NCBI RefSeq assembly: GCF_963678635.1
Contig: NC_087069.1
Coordinates: 15,038,660 to 15,102,659, forward strand
Reading direction: 5' to 3'
From: Symsagittifera roscoffensis
Lineage: Eukaryota; Xenacoelomorpha; Acoela; Convolutidae
DNA length: 64,000 bases
Below are positions 41,301-51,702 of the stretch, piece after piece. The stretch's first letter is position 1; every line of letters starts with the position of its first letter. Below the pieces are notes generated by a model. That model saw nothing but the letters and a program-made list of their open reading frames with translations. It searched no databases and had not been told where the DNA came from. Both the position numbers and the translations under genes were made by a program.

Positions 41301-42125
41301 TAGACTTACAATCAATAGGAATCTATTCAAAATCAGATATTCAACATCACATTAGAACACAACAATTCCAAGAATTATTAACACAAATGGACACTATACA
41401 AAGACAATCAATAGACCAAAATTTACGCAAACTTGCAGAAACCGCAGGATTTGCCGATATCTACACGCAAGACTATAGCGGATATTTTAAAGACATTAAA
41501 GATTATATATATCTAAACGGTGAAAAATACCGTCCCCAAGATATATCACCAATTAACATTTTTAGCTTTGTTACACTCAAAAATGAGATCCTCGATTTTC
41601 TAGGATGGCCCTACTACATCTTAGAAAAATTGACTATTTTATACGCAATGTTTAACTTTATTGGATTTCTTTTCTCACTTTTAAAAGGAATCTACAACAC
41701 ATGTGCTATACACACAAGTAAACAGACAAGCAAGCGTAGCACGCATACTCTTTGCAGGATTTTTTGGAATCTTTTCTACATCTATAAACAAAATTCTTTT
41801 AGACGCACAAATAAAAGAATATAACACAAAAATAGCAACACGACAAAATACATACGACGAAGAACATAACAATGTAGACATAACGCCAACGGCACCACAA
41901 TTACCACCCCTACCAAATAACCATCCACTATCCCTAGTCCCACGAAATTTTCGAAATTTAGCCATCACACATAATCCAAATTTTCGACTCACCACATCAC
42001 AAAGTCCCATCCAACATATAATGACACACCAGTCACAAGATGATAATACTTATGAACAAATTATTGAACAACCCCATACCACCGCTTTTCAGTCTCAAAA
42101 TAATCATTTTTTTAGCCCACGATGA
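38386..42125 (+). CDS. env: Env-like glycoprotein gene, predicted to be spliced (exons about 38519-39511, 39555-41717, 41758-42125)
   Basis: Three open stretches in three frames follow each other, each joined in phase by a GT-AG intron of 43 nt (39512-39554) or 40 nt (41718-41757). The first stretch has no ATG, so its start must come from an upstream exon. An acceptor TTTCTTTTCAAG ending at 38518 is in phase with donor 28200/28201, seven codons into gag. The first part is Pro/Ser/Thr-rich. The middle part (39555-41717) is Cys-containing with N-glycosylation sites (NTT, NRS), a helix LCELERTQILQSLALA near 40880-40930, and the core from FYTCTKKVSP to VPCGS. A hydrophobic segment near 41640-41690 (MFNFIGFLFSLL) would anchor it, and the tail holds PTAP (41886-41897). 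The pattern recalls class III-type glycoproteins of invertebrate retroelements and chuviruses. It is probably the membrane-fusion protein. Confidence 0.6.
39512..39554 (+). other. Candidate 43-nt env intron
   Basis: GTATATTC at the 5' end and CCTTTTCTAG at the 3' end. The upstream frame ends in a stop at 39520-39522, inside the intron, and removal joins it to the next open frame exactly in phase. Confidence 0.6.
41718..41757 (+). other. Candidate 40-nt env intron
   Basis: GTAAACAG at the 5' end and CTCTTTGCAG at the 3' end. Removal carries the frame just after the membrane anchor into a third open frame that encodes an approximately 120-residue tail ending at 42125. Confidence 0.6.
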
Positions 42126-43927
42126 ACCGCCAACTTGGATCACTACACCGATCAAATTCCCACCCAACCAATCTTACCTCTCCAATCCCAATAATACCAC
42201 TTTTTGCTTTTCCGCCACCTGATTTTCCATCTAGTAATGTAACATCAGGCATGAATTCCGACACTAATTCACACATCTCAGTTTTATATTCCATCTCACA
42301 ACTCAATAACCCGAATATTGAAACCCCCGATGAATTTGCCGACTCAGAACCATCCCCATCCAATAATTTTCATAATTCTTCTAATTTTTCTCAACCCCCT
42401 TTTCAACCCATATTATCCAATAACCCTGACCCAATCACTCCCACACCCTCTTATGCTTCCCAAGTTACCCCAACCTACTCCTCACTTCATTCTGACCAAT
42501 CATCTCATTCTCCAGACACCCCCCGAATCTCCCCAGAGCTAGATAATTTTATTACCCTTCAACAACAACCCTACCACCTCCATACCCCAACAATAAACCA
42601 AATCTCCTCCACAATAAATTCATCCAACCCCCCTACCCCTACACCCTCTTCAAATTATACTGAATCATTAGCACCATCATCCACATCAACTGAATCTTCA
42701 CTCAACACTAATAGAGCTTACCGCACTTTTAAAAGAAAGTTCCCCAACCATCCTTTCCCAGCAAAACCAGGAACAGCCCGTGAATACATCAACCACCCCA
42801 AGCATACTAACACAAAAGAATTTTTAGCCATCACCTTACCCTCATTCCCACAATACACCTTAAACACCCCCCACGACACTAACGAAACACGCAACTTTGT
42901 AGATGAATACGTTTTAATGCCCACTCTCTCTTGGACCTCATATTATCATTTTACTAACCCTCTTTGCTTACCTTTATCTAACACTCACATCGATATAGAG
43001 CGAAATACGGACATGCTATATCGACTCACTACACCACTAACCGCTAGACAATTTACTTACGTTGGATATAAAAAATCACTAAAAACACACACTGCACCTA
43101 GAGCTAACGAATATACACTCGAATACTATGATCACAACATCATCAGAGCTAACCAAGATCAATTCTTAGACGACGATCGCTTCGCTAATCCACAAATTAC
43201 CGAGAAATTTTTCATCAAGACACCATATATATTTACACTAAACATCTTCGACCGAAAGTTTGATCACATTATTTCAGAAGCACTAACAGACACACAAGCA
43301 TACGAAAGTTTTAAAGAACGCTTCCAAATATTTTCACTAACCTTTCATTTCCTTGCACCACACGAAAGAGATTTACACTGCTCACACGATATTATGTTGC
43401 GCACTAAACAAACCCACACATATAGTTATTATCGTTTGATCCAAAATCACTTTGACCTACACACACCCTCTAGACAACCACACCATCGTTTTCAATTCAT
43501 TAATTCCAAATACACTTCACCATTTTTCCTAAATTTCACATATTGCATTAAAGATACTAACCTTCATGGTATTCTTCGCAATTATGATCCCATAACCCAA
43601 ATGTACATCTTCTGTCCCATCACCAAGACCTTCAACGCCGAAGAATCCCGACCCTTCCTTATCCCGCACGAGTTTGTACAACCTATAGAAATCCCAATTT
43701 TAGAATTCATCCACAACACTAAATTCAATCACAAGTTATATAATCTAATCCAAAACACACCTTATGAGTTTGCAGTTGGCACTGAAGAAATAACCACTAT
43801 CAAGGCACTTCAATTGCTTTGGCCACTGCTTCAGACTAAAAATATCATCCGCATCTTAGCTAAACTACTAACAAATTCCGATCTCATCCACGACATCTTC
43901 CCCCACGGTTTTTTCCCCGACGACTAA
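42122..43927 (+). CDS. 601-aa ORF downstream of env, unknown function
   Basis: ATG overlaps the env tail stop as ATGA (42122-42125), an arrangement that permits reinitiation after termination. Residues 1-205 are Pro/Ser/Thr/Asn-rich and probably disordered. From about 205 (YRTFKRKFPNHPFPAKPG) to the end the sequence looks like one folded domain rich in aromatic residues (FVDEYVLMPTLSWTSYYHF, FFIKTPYIFTLNIFDRKF, FQFINSKYTSPFFLNF) with a helical C-terminus (IKALQLLWPLL, IIRILAKLLT). No signal peptide, zinc finger or enzyme motif is evident. The frame is intact, although this element's pol is damaged. Ordinary gypsy elements have no gene here. It could be an accessory, matrix-like or host-derived protein. 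I do not recognise it. Confidence 0.7.
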   Translation: MNRQLGSLHRSNSHPTNLTSPIPIIPLFAFPPPDFPSSNVTSGMNSDTNSHISVLYSISQLNNPNIETPDEFADSEPSPSNNFHNSSNFSQPPFQPILSNNPDPITPTPSYASQVTPTYSSLHSDQSSHSPDTPRISPELDNFITLQQQPYHLHTPTINQISSTINSSNPPTPTPSSNYTESLAPSSTSTESSLNTNRAYRTFKRKFPNHPFPAKPGTAREYINHPKHTNTKEFLAITLPSFPQYTLNTPHDTNETRNFVDEYVLMPTLSWTSYYHFTNPLCLPLSNTHIDIERNTDMLYRLTTPLTARQFTYVGYKKSLKTHTAPRANEYTLEYYDHNIIRANQDQFLDDDRFANPQITEKFFIKTPYIFTLNIFDRKFDHIISEALTDTQAYESFKERFQIFSLTFHFLAPHERDLHCSHDIMLRTKQTHTYSYYRLIQNHFDLHTPSRQPHHRFQFINSKYTSPFFLNFTYCIKDTNLHGILRNYDPITQMYIFCPITKTFNAEESRPFLIPHEFVQPIEIPILEFIHNTKFNHKLYNLIQNTPYEFAVGTEEITTIKALQLLWPLLQTKNIIRILAKLLTNSDLIHDIFPHGFFPDD

Positions 43928-43930
43928 CAG

Positions 43931-44010
43931 GTAAGTATGAATTAAATGAATATTACTAACTAATTAAAATATTAAAAAAACTCACCATACTTTATCCATG
44001 TTTTCTTTAG
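43931..44010 (+). other. Consensus intron in the 3' untranslated region, 80 nt
   Basis: CAG|GTAAGTATG three bases after the stop codon, a perfect branch-site-like TACTAAC at about 43951-43957, and TTTTCTTTAG at 44001-44010. It shows that the element RNA meets the spliceosome and that the plus strand is transcribed. Confidence 0.7.
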
Positions 44011-45540
44011 ATTTTTAGCCTTCATCCGACAATTACCTACAAAAACCACAAAAGACAAATAAAAATCGCAAATTTCATCAAACAAATTTCAAAAATTCTA
44101 TTAATCTCTTACACTTATAAATTTATAAATTTAATACCAATGCAGTAAATTCATTTCTAAAATTTTCCCCACAAGCAGTAAATCTAATTATGATGAAAAT
44201 TTGTAACTTAAAATTCCCCCATAACTAGCAGTAAATTTCCAAATTCTATGCAGTAAATTAATAAAATGCAAATGCAGTACTAACCTTTTGATATTCTCAT
44301 TCATTCGCACAGAAATTCTATCCACACTCGCACAGCTCGCCCACGAAGAATTGTTTAAAATAATGAATTTCAGTTTCAAGTTTTCACACTCAACAACTCT
44401 AACATATAATAACATGTTTCAAACCTTCCTTTAACCCGGTTGGAAAGGAATCATATACTAAACAAAACTAACCAACGCAGCTTACTAAATACCACAAATC
44501 ATAGAATAACAGCATGACTAAGAAAAGGAAACCAACGGTACCCAAACCGAATTAACCCAGTTTAAAACTGGATAATTTATTCTTTTGAAGACTATTATAA
44601 AGTCTAAGAAAGAAATAATAAAACACAAAAAAGTCGAAAGACAAACCCATACCACGAACAATTTGCTTTTTGGAAAAAGGACATAACCAACAAGACATAA
44701 GAAAAACCACAACAAACCCAACATAAAACGTTGTCACATAACAGGACCCCTCATAAAAACCGCATGAAATCATACTCCCACTCCTGGCCTAACCCACCAG
44801 GAAGGACGTCCTGAGCATGCTCTATAGCCGGCCTAACCCACCGCGCTACATCCACGCTTTGTGACCACACCTCTATTTTTAATAAGAGCTACTCAAGGGT
44901 GAGTAACTCTTCAAAATAACCGAACTAAAACAAAAAGCTTTTGTGAAAACAACTAACTGAAATCATAATTAAAAAATATTAAACTAATAAATGTTTTATA
45001 AAATGTAAATTACATTATGCAATACATAGATCAGAATACAACACCAAGGACGAACATCTAAAGACAAAACAACCCCACTACACTCGGGAGAGAATGGCCA
45101 ACCACAATCGATATGCCACTCACAATCACAACTCAAAGGATTTAGAGTACGACTTGACTTCGCAGAAAAGGACTTCATTGAACTAGACCAATGACCACCT
45201 CGATGTTCAAGTATACGTACAGATCCGAGTAACCAGGCATCCCCTCCACGCACAATCTCCACGCCATTCCCAAACTAGATCAGACACAAAAGAAGTTCTC
45301 CACGCAGAACAGAAAAACCTGACATAGCCAACCATTCTGAAATCAGATTTGAGTTTGTTGCAAAGACTTAGTCGTTGTCACTAGAAGACACAACGTCTTA
45401 TGTCTCTAACTCCAGCTTCCTGGAACTTCTTTAACAAAGAGGAAACGGAAAAAAAAATGTTCGCCAAAAACCAACGTCCATCATCCATCCTTCGAATCGC
45501 AGAAGAACTATTCTAAAAAACTCTGTAAAACCCGGATGGG
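44011..45540 (+). other. 3' untranslated region of the giant element
   Basis: About 1.5 kb with no gene. GCAGTAAAT recurs near 44142, 44174, 44228 and 44251 (GCAGTACT near 44273), a short-motif cluster that could bind protein. GGCCTAACCCACC recurs near 44787 and 44832. The stretch directly before the 3' LTR ends in CGGATGGG (45533-45540), a weak polypurine tract. Confidence 0.5.
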
Positions 45541-45950
45541 TGGAACCTGATCTAAACTACATTTTATGATTGGATAAATTAGATATTTTACCAATGTAAA
45601 GTATTTAATATTAACCAATCATGATCCATCTAACTAACAACCCACTTATTTGTAAGTGCTGAAGTTACTTGTAATTTCAGCACCAGAGAGATTTGAATTT
45701 AACTTAGAAAATAGTTGGACTCTCCCGAGCACTTCAGCAGCCGCAATAAACCAGTATACCCTAGATCTATTGAGCCTAGCAGAGACTAGTTAAACAACCT
45801 GAGACTAGATAGTATAAGAGTAAGATTAGGATCGGTATTAGACTAAGAAGTTGCACGAATCTATCCGGCCGAAAATAAGATAGCGTGACGAGCAGACGGT
45901 GTACCCTATCCGAAATTACTCTATGAGTTATACACTCCAGTCCTAACTCA
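45541..45950 (+). repeat. 3' LTR of the giant element
   Basis: 410 bp, identical to 26073-26482, followed by ATAA, the target-site duplication. Confidence 0.95.
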
Positions 45951-47261
45951 ATAACAAGTATTAAATTGCAGTGTGTTGCTACGGCTATTTTGTATACTCA
46001 GAGCTTGATTTTGCGGTTTTGCTGTGAACTGGTTCAAGATTACTCTTGCTAGAAATTTTACACTTTTAATGTTAGATGAGATTTAAATAGTTTTTTTTTG
46101 TACAGAAAAAAAACTGAAAATCAGGTTAGGTTATCTATATAAATCCAGATTAGAAGCTTTTGTTGGGTTATGGAAATTGTGATTGGAAATTTTGCATTTA
46201 AAATACTCAATTTTGATTGGCTGGATGGTGGTCAGTCTTAGATCGAAAGCAACATCACACCCCCAAATCTGATCCTTTTTCTTTTAAGTGATCTTTTCCG
46301 AGCGAGGGTGGAAAGGTTATTGCAAAACAATTTAAAACGATGTTTCGCAATCAAAATGTTTTGTCCGCCGCTCGAAACAACTGCGAGTCTCTTGGTGAAA
46401 TAATTTACAGATGGTTTGAAATTTTTTGAGAACGGAGATTCCATTGAATTGTATACACATTCATAGGATATATGGAGATGTTTTCTTTTGGGCTGTTTTT
46501 GCCTGCAAAAATCAGGGTAACCTGGATAAAAACAACTGCTGAAGTCGTTTTGGAATCTGAAATCTCCATCTGGTTTCGTGATCAATACACGTGCAAGTAT
46601 GAATACATGAAATACACTGTTTTGGGACAATGAAAGACTGTATTTGATACTTCATCAATTAAGCCTCTTGTTCGTAAGTCGAAGATGTGTGCATTGGGTG
46701 ATTAAACACTAGAGATATCTCTTCAACTATCCTTCTCCTAAGCTAGCTAGTAACGAATTATACTTCGTATAAAGAATTTTTTAACGGTTACTCATCTGTG
46801 AGTTTTTACACTCAGTAACAAACTTCCTCCTTTTGCAAAAGATGAGAGGTAGCTAAATATAGAAGCCCGTAAAATAAAAATGTTTGTAAAATTTAGTCAA
46901 CTATCCCAATTTTAATTATCAGAAAATACCCCACACTTCCAGCCAGAAACGTAAAGAGTCCAGGGCAAACTGGAGTTCCTGACAGGAGCCATCCGGAAAC
47001 TTACCACGAATTCCAAGATATTTTTTTGAAAACCTTTGAAGAAACGGTTTAAAACTCTATAAAATTTATAAGAGCGAATCAGAGGAAAGTTTGAAGCGCC
47101 GGATTGATTAACTATGAGATAAAACATCAATCAAAAGTAGGCCTGGACACCTGTTAAAAAATTTTTAAACAAATTTAATAAATAGTATACGTTATATATT
47201 TCGAAGCTATGTTCTAATCTTGGGTATAAAGTAGTACCCTTTAACAATCGTATAATAAGAT
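45951..47261. other. Non-coding stretch
   Basis: No supported gene. A 130-codon minus frame (46238-46630) lacks an ATG and any family signal. AT-rich with short homopolymers. Confidence 0.4.
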
Positions 47262-48075
47262 CATACCCTTTAACAATTAATTTTAGAGCTCGAGAAGTTT
47301 AAACGTCGATCCGAATCTTGAAGATGAAAACATGGTGCAGGCATTCGACAAAAATATAGAAGTAAAAATGAAGTTAAATGAGAAAAATCATGTAAAAACG
47401 CTACAAGATTAATTTTAATCCTCTATGCTTGAACCCGAGTTCGCCAAAAACTTAAATTGCTTATATGATTTTTTTGTACGATATTGCTGATTGCTGAACG
47501 CTATTTTTTTTTAGCAAACTTTGATTCGATTTTATCCGAGTTAGTTTCAATACAGTTTTTGGTCTTCCCGGGTCGAAATGCTCACTTTATAATTCGACAA
47601 TCTCCACCGAAAATCGATATGTTTATCGTTATCGGTACATTTCGCAAATGTGTTCGACCGTGCTCGACCCAAGCAGGATATTTTTTGACGGTGCTTTACT
47701 AAAATAAATTGAGCTGGACCGTGCTCGACCCAAGCAAGATATGTTTCGACCGTGTTCAATTAAAAAATTTTGCTCGACTGTGCTCGATCTAAGCAAAATT
47801 TGTTTCGACCGTGCTCGTCCAAAAACAAATCGTTCAACCCAAGCAAAAAATATTTTCAACCGTACTCAACTTAAAAAAAGTGCTCGGCCGTGCTCGACCA
47901 AAGCAAGATAAATTTATGCTGTCTCAACCACAAATTATGTGCTCGACAATGCTCGACCCAAGCAAGATATTTTTCGATTGTTTCGACCACAAAAACATTC
48001 TCGATCGTGCTCAGGGTATGCTTCGACTTTGCTCGAGGCATTTTTCGAACCTGCGCTCGATCTAAAGCCCTTTCT
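47262..48075. repeat. Approximately 0.8-kb repeat, copy 1, with TGCTCGACC minisatellite
   Basis: From a CCCTTTAACAATTAATTTTAG-type start through GAGCTCGAGAAGTTTAAA, a phrase around CACCGAAAATCGATATG, and then about seven imperfect units of about 58-60 bp built on TGCTCGACCGTGCTCGACC and AAGCAAGATA. About 90 percent or more of it recurs at 49243-49990. It has one more minisatellite unit than copy 2. Confidence 0.85.
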
Positions 48076-49242
48076 CAATGATAAGAGTTCTAGAAACAAT
48101 GCAGCATCGAGCAACCGCAATCTAACCAAAGCAACTTAAGCTTTCAAAAACTAAGAGAATTTCCGAGATAATGCGATTCAAAGCATAAACTATAGAGCTC
48201 TCCAAGGTGACATTAGTATGGAAGAGGAAAAGGACAAAAACAGAGGAGCCCAGCTCTAGAGTACCCAAAGCTATGACCAAAAAAAAAGATTTATCGCTGA
48301 GAGATCGTTCTCTTTAACAATTAATTTTAGAGACTTTCTGTAGTAGCATATGAAAAAACCACAATTTTCACCGTATAGTTTGGAATACATAGCAAGCATC
48401 ACTGCAGTAAAAAGAATCCATAGACATTTTATTGATTGATAGTTGCTATTATGTTTTGTTAGATACGCAAAGACAAATACACACCAACGCTATACTCTAC
48501 ATACTCTACGGTATAGTACAGTGTTGATGTGAAACTTTCTTCAAGGGATTTCGACTATCTTTTAGACTTATAGTCAATCAAAGTGAGTCAGCAAAAACTC
48601 GCTTTTTATAAATTAGCGGAGGTTCTTGATGCGAAATTTTTAACTTTTTGGGCCACCAGTTTGATAACGTTTGACATTTTTTTTTCAAATGCGATCAGAG
48701 GAAAGTAGAATTTTTGTATGGAGACAGTACTTCAAAAATGTTCAGATAGTGACTTTTTACCAAAAAATGTATTACTAAAGTGTAAACTGATGGTTTTTAC
48801 AAAAATGGCTTCATTATTTGTTCGCTGTTTTTTTCTCAAAACTCAATGATCGACATAAACACCGCGCTGAAACCAAGATACCGTCGGTTTCATCAGAGAA
48901 GCAAAAACGGCTGAAGATTTTGTCAAGAACATTTGCATTCTTGACAATTCTCATATGACAAAGTTCGCCATATTCTGGAAAACTGATTATAACAAAGTTG
49001 TTTTCATTGGAGAACTCTTTTTCCTGAAACCTCTTACCAGCTTTTCAAGAAAAAAAACAGAGCGTGAGAAAAGAAGTCGGCTCCAAAATCGTACGATCCC
49101 TCTTATTATCGCTCGAGAAAAAATCTTTTCCCAAAAAGGAAATACAACTTTAGAGACAGTTTTTGTGTTTGCCTATCACTATTACATCTAGAAAGATACA
49201 AATGACCCATGTAACAAATTTTCAGCATTTCAATTTATCGCA
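48076..49242. other. Non-coding stretch between the two minisatellite-bearing repeats
   Basis: No supported gene. It contains a third short match to the repeat start (TTTAACAATTAATTTTAGAG near 48314) and GGTATAG/ACTCTAC repeats near 48490-48530. Confidence 0.4.
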
Positions 49243-49990
49243 GAGAGATTGTACCCTTTAACACTTAATTTAAGAGCTCGAGAAGTTTAAATGTCGATCC
49301 GATTCTCAAAGATGAAAACATGGTGCAGGCATTCGACGAAAATATCGAAGTAAAAATGAAGTTAAATGAGAAAAATCATGTAAAAACGCTACAAGATTAT
49401 TTTAATCCTCTATGATTGAACCCGAGTTCGCCGAAAACTTAAATTGCTTATATGATTTTTTTTGTACGATATTGCTGATTGCTGAACGCGATATTTTTTT
49501 AAGCAAACTTTGATTTGATTTTGACCGAGTTAGTTTCAATACAGTTTTTGGTCCTTCCCGGGTCAAAGTGCTCACTTTATGTTTCGACATTCTCCACCGA
49601 AAATCGATATGTTTATCGTTATCGGTACATTTTGCAAATGTGCTCGACCGTGCTCGACCCAAGCAAGATATGTTTCGACCGTGTTCAATTTAAAAAAATT
49701 GCTCGACTGTGCTCGTTCTAAGCAAAATTTGTTTCGACCGTGCTCGTCCGAAAAAAAATTGTTCAACCCAAGCAAAAAATATTTTCAGCCGTACTCAACT
49801 TGAAAAATGTGCTCGGCCGTGCTCGACCAAAGCAAGATAAATTTATGCTGTCTCAAACACAAATTATGTGCTCGACCATGATCGACCCAAGCAAGATATT
49901 TTTCGATTGTTTTGACCACAAAAACATTCTCGATCGTTCTCGAGGCATCTTTCGAACCTGTGCTCGATCCAAAGCCCTGTCTCGGCTATT
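49243..49990. repeat. Approximately 0.75-kb repeat, copy 2, with TGCTCGACC minisatellite
   Basis: Direct repeat of 47262-48075 at about 2-kb distance, with scattered substitutions and one minisatellite unit fewer. Several open frames run through the array on both strands only because its units lack stops. Confidence 0.85.
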
Positions 49991-51169
49991 CTTTCTCGGT
50001 AGAGCACTGAAAAGTGCTCCAATTTGAAATTCAAAACATAAAGTGAGCGCCTCGACCTGGTTGGGTTTCACAGAAGAAAATTCACATAACGAAACGCTAA
50101 AATCTGACCCACAGAACAATTCACCAATCAAATGTTACATTTGGGAACTGCTCTTCTTTCAGACTGTAAGTCAAACACTTTCCTTCTTCAGCTTCAACCA
50201 AAAGTCAAACACTTTTGTTCTTCTTCCTACTTCAGCTTCAACCAAAAGCTATATGGGCAGTCCTGGACTTTTGGATGCAAATGAAAACAAAAGAGTTAAA
50301 ACTGTTCTAAACGGTCTTTTGATAATGTTTGTTTTGCCAAAAATCGAGCTTAGACGAGCAACAGCATACTCGTACCCTGTTCTGCTGCCACATCCATGAC
50401 CAAGTTTTGATCAAAATTTGCAGAAAAAAACAATGAGTTGCTTTTCTTGCTTTAGAAAAAAATAGCTAGAAAGCAGTTTAACTAGCATTAGTTTTGACTT
50501 CTCGAAACACGAGAAAAGTAAACCTCTCAGGATAATGAAAAATTTTCTACATATCGTTTGGAATCAAAAAAGATTGTTCTGGTCGTGTGTCTTGTAAACA
50601 CTGCATGAATTTTGTATAAATTTTCCAGAAAAAGTTCAAATTAGGAAACAAATTTTATCAGCGGTCCTCGAATAGCAGCCAAAAAAAATTTCAAAAATGA
50701 TTCTATAAACAAAAAATGCAATATCTCGTTTTCTATCTTTCTCTTTGCGGTTTTTGCTTACAAACAGCACTGGGCTGCCGGAATTTAATCAACATTAGAA
50801 AACTGCCTGGTTAGTTTTTGTCTTCAGGTTCCGGTTCAAAATGTTTTTAAAACTGTTGCTGATTGTTGATCTCGAATCCTTCTGATGATACTAGAACTGT
50901 AGGAATGTCACGTGGGATACTTTCCCACATGTCTGCACTTAAAATTTCAGCGTACTAAACTGGATCTGTTTTCTTGAATCCTTTGATTCTTTAGTCCTCA
51001 TCTTGCAAGCAGCTGACATTTGTTGTCTAGATACAGTCGCTAAATTCTCTTTTTTTGCAATTTTTTCAGGTGCTTGACCTTTGCAAGGCATTTATAGTGT
51101 TACCCAATTAATCTTTTGATACGAATAATAGTTTGTAAAGAATAACTGTCGCCTCGCAGTTATTGTTTC
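49991..51169. other. Non-coding stretch with a small direct repeat
   Basis: No supported gene. CTTCAGCTTCAACCAAAAG occurs twice (near 50188 and 50232) in a Ser/Thr-codon-like context, and a 118-codon plus frame (50043-50399) spans it but has no ATG or motif. Confidence 0.4.
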
Positions 51170-51570
51170 CGCTTCGTACTTTTTGAATAGAATTTTTGGC
51201 AACTTTTTGTGCCATGTGTCATTCAAAAGGTATTGTTGTCCTGAGCTCAACTTTTTTCACCTGTGATGTTTTTTCAGAGATATTCCATGCCAATATGACC
51301 ATTTTGAGACAATTAGCGCGCGATACATTTTGTGCAATTAGCGCGTAAGTAGAGGTTTGTTCCGTAATAGAATTCGATCTGAATTGGATTAGGCATGCTG
51401 CGTGGTCTATTAAATGATTTGCTATATGCAAAATATATCACTTTGTTTTAAATGTGGCAGTTTTTTTGTGAAAATTTCATCAATCATTTTATTTTAAATT
51501 ACTCCATAAAAATTAAAATGCAGTGGGATCATTCAGGACTTCGCTGGTATACGAGCAATTATGTTATATT
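51170..51570 (+). repeat. Diverged copy of the dispersed TIR-element family
   Basis: Shares order and spacing with 58554-59014: CATTCAAAA, CTTGAGCTCAA/CCTGAGCTCAA, CACCTGTGAT, a palindromic AATTAGCGCGCGATA / TTAGCGCGTAAG block, AAATGATTTG, CTCCATAAA, and ACGAGCA at the end. It continues to the edge of the mosaic gene's last exon (51703). Confidence 0.6.
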
Positions 51571-51702
51571 TAGATACTACTCTGGTTTTTTGTGTCTGTG
51601 ATAGTTAAGTTAGAGTACAAGCAGTCAATTTTTTTTTCTGGAAAGTTTCAAGGAAAATTATTCTTAAGCCGTGTGACCTCGCTTTTGGTTACACCAAATA
51701 AG

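Larger units (their letters stand above)
26073..45950 (+). mobile_element. Giant env-bearing LTR retroelement, 19,878 bp
   Basis: Identical 410-bp LTRs (TGGAACC...CTAACTCA) lie at 26073-26482 and 45541-45950, with ATAA on both outer sides as a 4-bp target duplication. Order inside: leader, small basic ORF, gag, protease (duplicated), RT, RNase H, integrase, small hydrophobic ORFs, an env-like gene interrupted by very short introns, and a 601-codon ORF of unknown function. The domain order is Ty3/gypsy. The length is roughly three times that of an ordinary gypsy element. The coding strand is conspicuously rich in A and C and poor in G. Confidence 0.92.

Noticed and set aside
46238-46630. 130-codon minus-strand frame as a gene
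   Set aside because: No ATG, no family signal, AT-rich composition like the non-coding flanks.
47640-48060. CRISPR-like array of TGCTCGACC repeats
   Set aside because: Units are diverged along their full length, without constant repeat and unique spacer parts, and the DNA is animal. It is a minisatellite.
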